The translations under genes and the position numbers were made by a program. A DNA stretch of 15,448 bases. It comes from Acidiphilium sp. CAG:727 (GTDB lineage: Bacteria > Bacillota > Clostridia > Christensenellales > Borkfalkiaceae). Below the pieces are notes generated by a model that ran no database searches, had not been told where the DNA came from, and saw only the letters and a program-made list of their open reading frames with translations. The stretch is from NCBI GenBank assembly GCA_000437515.1, contig FR898440.1, forward strand, positions 18,607 to 34,054, in the 5' to 3' direction. Shown here piece by piece: positions 14,619-15,448 of the stretch (positions within the stretch are counted from its first letter, which is position 1; the number at the start of each line of letters is the position of its first letter).

Positions 14619-15448
14619 ATGAAAAAGATTCTCAGTATGTTGACTGTCTTTTTTGCATTGGCGGCTGTGTTTGCCACGTTTGCCGCATGCAAGACAGATA
14701 AGCCAAAAACACAATTGGAAACTCCTACCATCGCTTCGCAGGTCTACACGGGCAGTAAATTGACCGCGGTAGTACCGCAAAACGATGGTTACGAGATTGT
14801 TTCCAACGAAGGCGGTACGGATGTAGGAGAATACGACGTTGTACTGAAACTGTCCGATGAAGCAAATTACGAATGGTCAACGCCTGACAGCGATGATGCA
14901 ACCAAGGTTACTTTGAAGTTCGCTATTACCAAGGCGCCTAACCAAATCACGACTTTGTCGTTGGAAGGCTGGACATACGGCGAAGAACCCAAAATGCCCG
15001 TTGCCACGGCGCAGTTCGGCACGCCGACGTTTGCTTACAGCGCGACTGCCGATGGGACGTTTGTCGAAACCGTTCCGACAGCGGCCGGTAGTTACTTTGT
15101 CAAAGCAAAGGTTGTCGCAACGGCGAACTACGACGGCGCGGAAAAGACGGCGGAGTTTAAGATCGCTCGTGCAAAAGCCGTACTTACAACCAAACCAACG
15201 GCTGTTGCAAACCTTGTTTACACAGGCGATGCTCTTAATCTGATTACGGCAGGCGTTGTTGACGGCGGCTCAATGCAGTATAAACTCGGAGTCGACGGCA
15301 TTTGGTCGTCTGAAATTCCCACGGCGACAAACGCAGGCGAATACACCGTGTACTACAAAGTTCTCGGCGACGACAGCCACAGCGACTTGATCGATGACGA
15401 AACGCAACAATTTACCGTAACCATTGCAAAAGCCGACGCGCAAGTAAC
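14619..15448 (+). CDS. Lipoprotein with MBG-like repeats, 3'-truncated by the window edge
   Basis: The frame stays open from the ATG at 14619 to the last base, giving 276 residues of a longer protein. The N-terminus is a lipoprotein signal peptide: MKK, a hydrophobic core, lipobox FAAC with Cys24, then a Lys/Thr/Asp/Pro linker. After it come at least three beta-sandwich repeats of about 72, 79 and 85 residues. They are marked by YTGSKL, TYGEEPK and YTGDAL near their starts, a GEYDV / GSYFV / GEYTV strand in the second half, and FAITKA / FKIARA / VTIAKA at the ends. This is the pattern of MBG/YDG-type bacterial surface repeats. It is probably a membrane-anchored stalk or adhesion protein; what lies at the missing C-terminus decides its role. 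The strong ribosome site and upstream leader suggest separate expression from the enzyme genes. Confidence 0.82.
   Translation, partial: MKKILSMLTVFFALAAVFATFAACKTDKPKTQLETPTIASQVYTGSKLTAVVPQNDGYEIVSNEGGTDVGEYDVVLKLSDEANYEWSTPDSDDATKVTLKFAITKAPNQITTLSLEGWTYGEEPKMPVATAQFGTPTFAYSATADGTFVETVPTAAGSYFVKAKVVATANYDGAEKTAEFKIARAKAVLTTKPTAVANLVYTGDALNLITAGVVDGGSMQYKLGVDGIWSSEIPTATNAGEYTVYYKVLGDDSHSDLIDDETQQFTVTIAKADAQV
14721..14936 (+). repeat. MBG-like repeat unit 1
   Basis: Residues 35-106 of the second lipoprotein. The unit starts before VYTGSKL, contains GEYDV, and ends FAITKA. Confidence 0.6.
14937..15173 (+). repeat. MBG-like repeat unit 2
   Basis: Residues 107-185. It carries TYGEEPK near the start, GSYFV in the second half, and FKIARA at the end. 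Confidence 0.6.
15174..15428 (+). repeat. MBG-like repeat unit 3
   Basis: Residues 186-270. It carries VYTGDAL near the start, GEYTV in the second half, and VTIAKA at the end. Sequence after it suggests that a fourth unit begins at the window edge. Confidence 0.6.

Overview
The window reads as part of a carbohydrate-utilisation locus from a Gram-positive gut-type bacterium, probably a Clostridia-like Firmicute. This rests on two lipoprotein signal peptides with a Cys lipobox followed by Lys/Asp-rich linkers, Shine-Dalgarno-led starts at most operon entry points, bacterial Ig-like and MBG-like repeat lipoproteins, and cytosolic rather than periplasmic glycosidases. The species cannot be named from the sequence. 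All credible genes lie on the + strand. No tRNA, rRNA, CRISPR array, insertion sequence or phage gene was seen. The longest stretches without a confident gene are 148 bp (11034-11181), 113 bp (4725-4837) and 108 bp (14511-14618), so there is no gap over 300 bp.

Left part (1-4724): the 3' portion of a DUF4838-family gene, whose start lies outside the window, overlaps by 4 bp a 1003-residue lipoprotein. That lipoprotein carries Ig-like domains followed by a large tandem duplication; each copy ends in a beta-helix-like (GLUG-like) module. It is probably a surface glycan-binding or adhesion protein.

Central part (4838-14510): a tightly packed set of seven confident genes plus one doubtful 50-codon ORF. 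In order they are an FAD-dependent oxidoreductase, a GH78 alpha-L-rhamnosidase, a small concanavalin-like (DUF1961/DUF1080-like) protein, a small CBM9-like protein, a DUF4127 protein, the doubtful ORF, a GH2 beta-mannosidase-type enzyme and a HAD-family sugar-phosphatase or phosphomutase-like enzyme. None of the seven has a signal peptide, so the inferred picture is intracellular processing of an imported rhamnose- and mannose-containing oligosaccharide or glycoconjugate. Several genes overlap by ATGA, which suggests one translationally coupled operon. No transporter or transcriptional regulator is in the window.

Right part (14511-15448): a short leader with a possible promoter and a perfect 7-bp stem, then the 5' part of a second lipoprotein built from at least three MBG-like repeats, which runs off the end of the window. 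The most interesting points are the oxidoreductase combined with two cytosolic lectin-like proteins and a DUF4127 protein in one glycan operon, the possible gene remnant between the DUF4127 and GH2 genes, and the internal duplication in the first lipoprotein.
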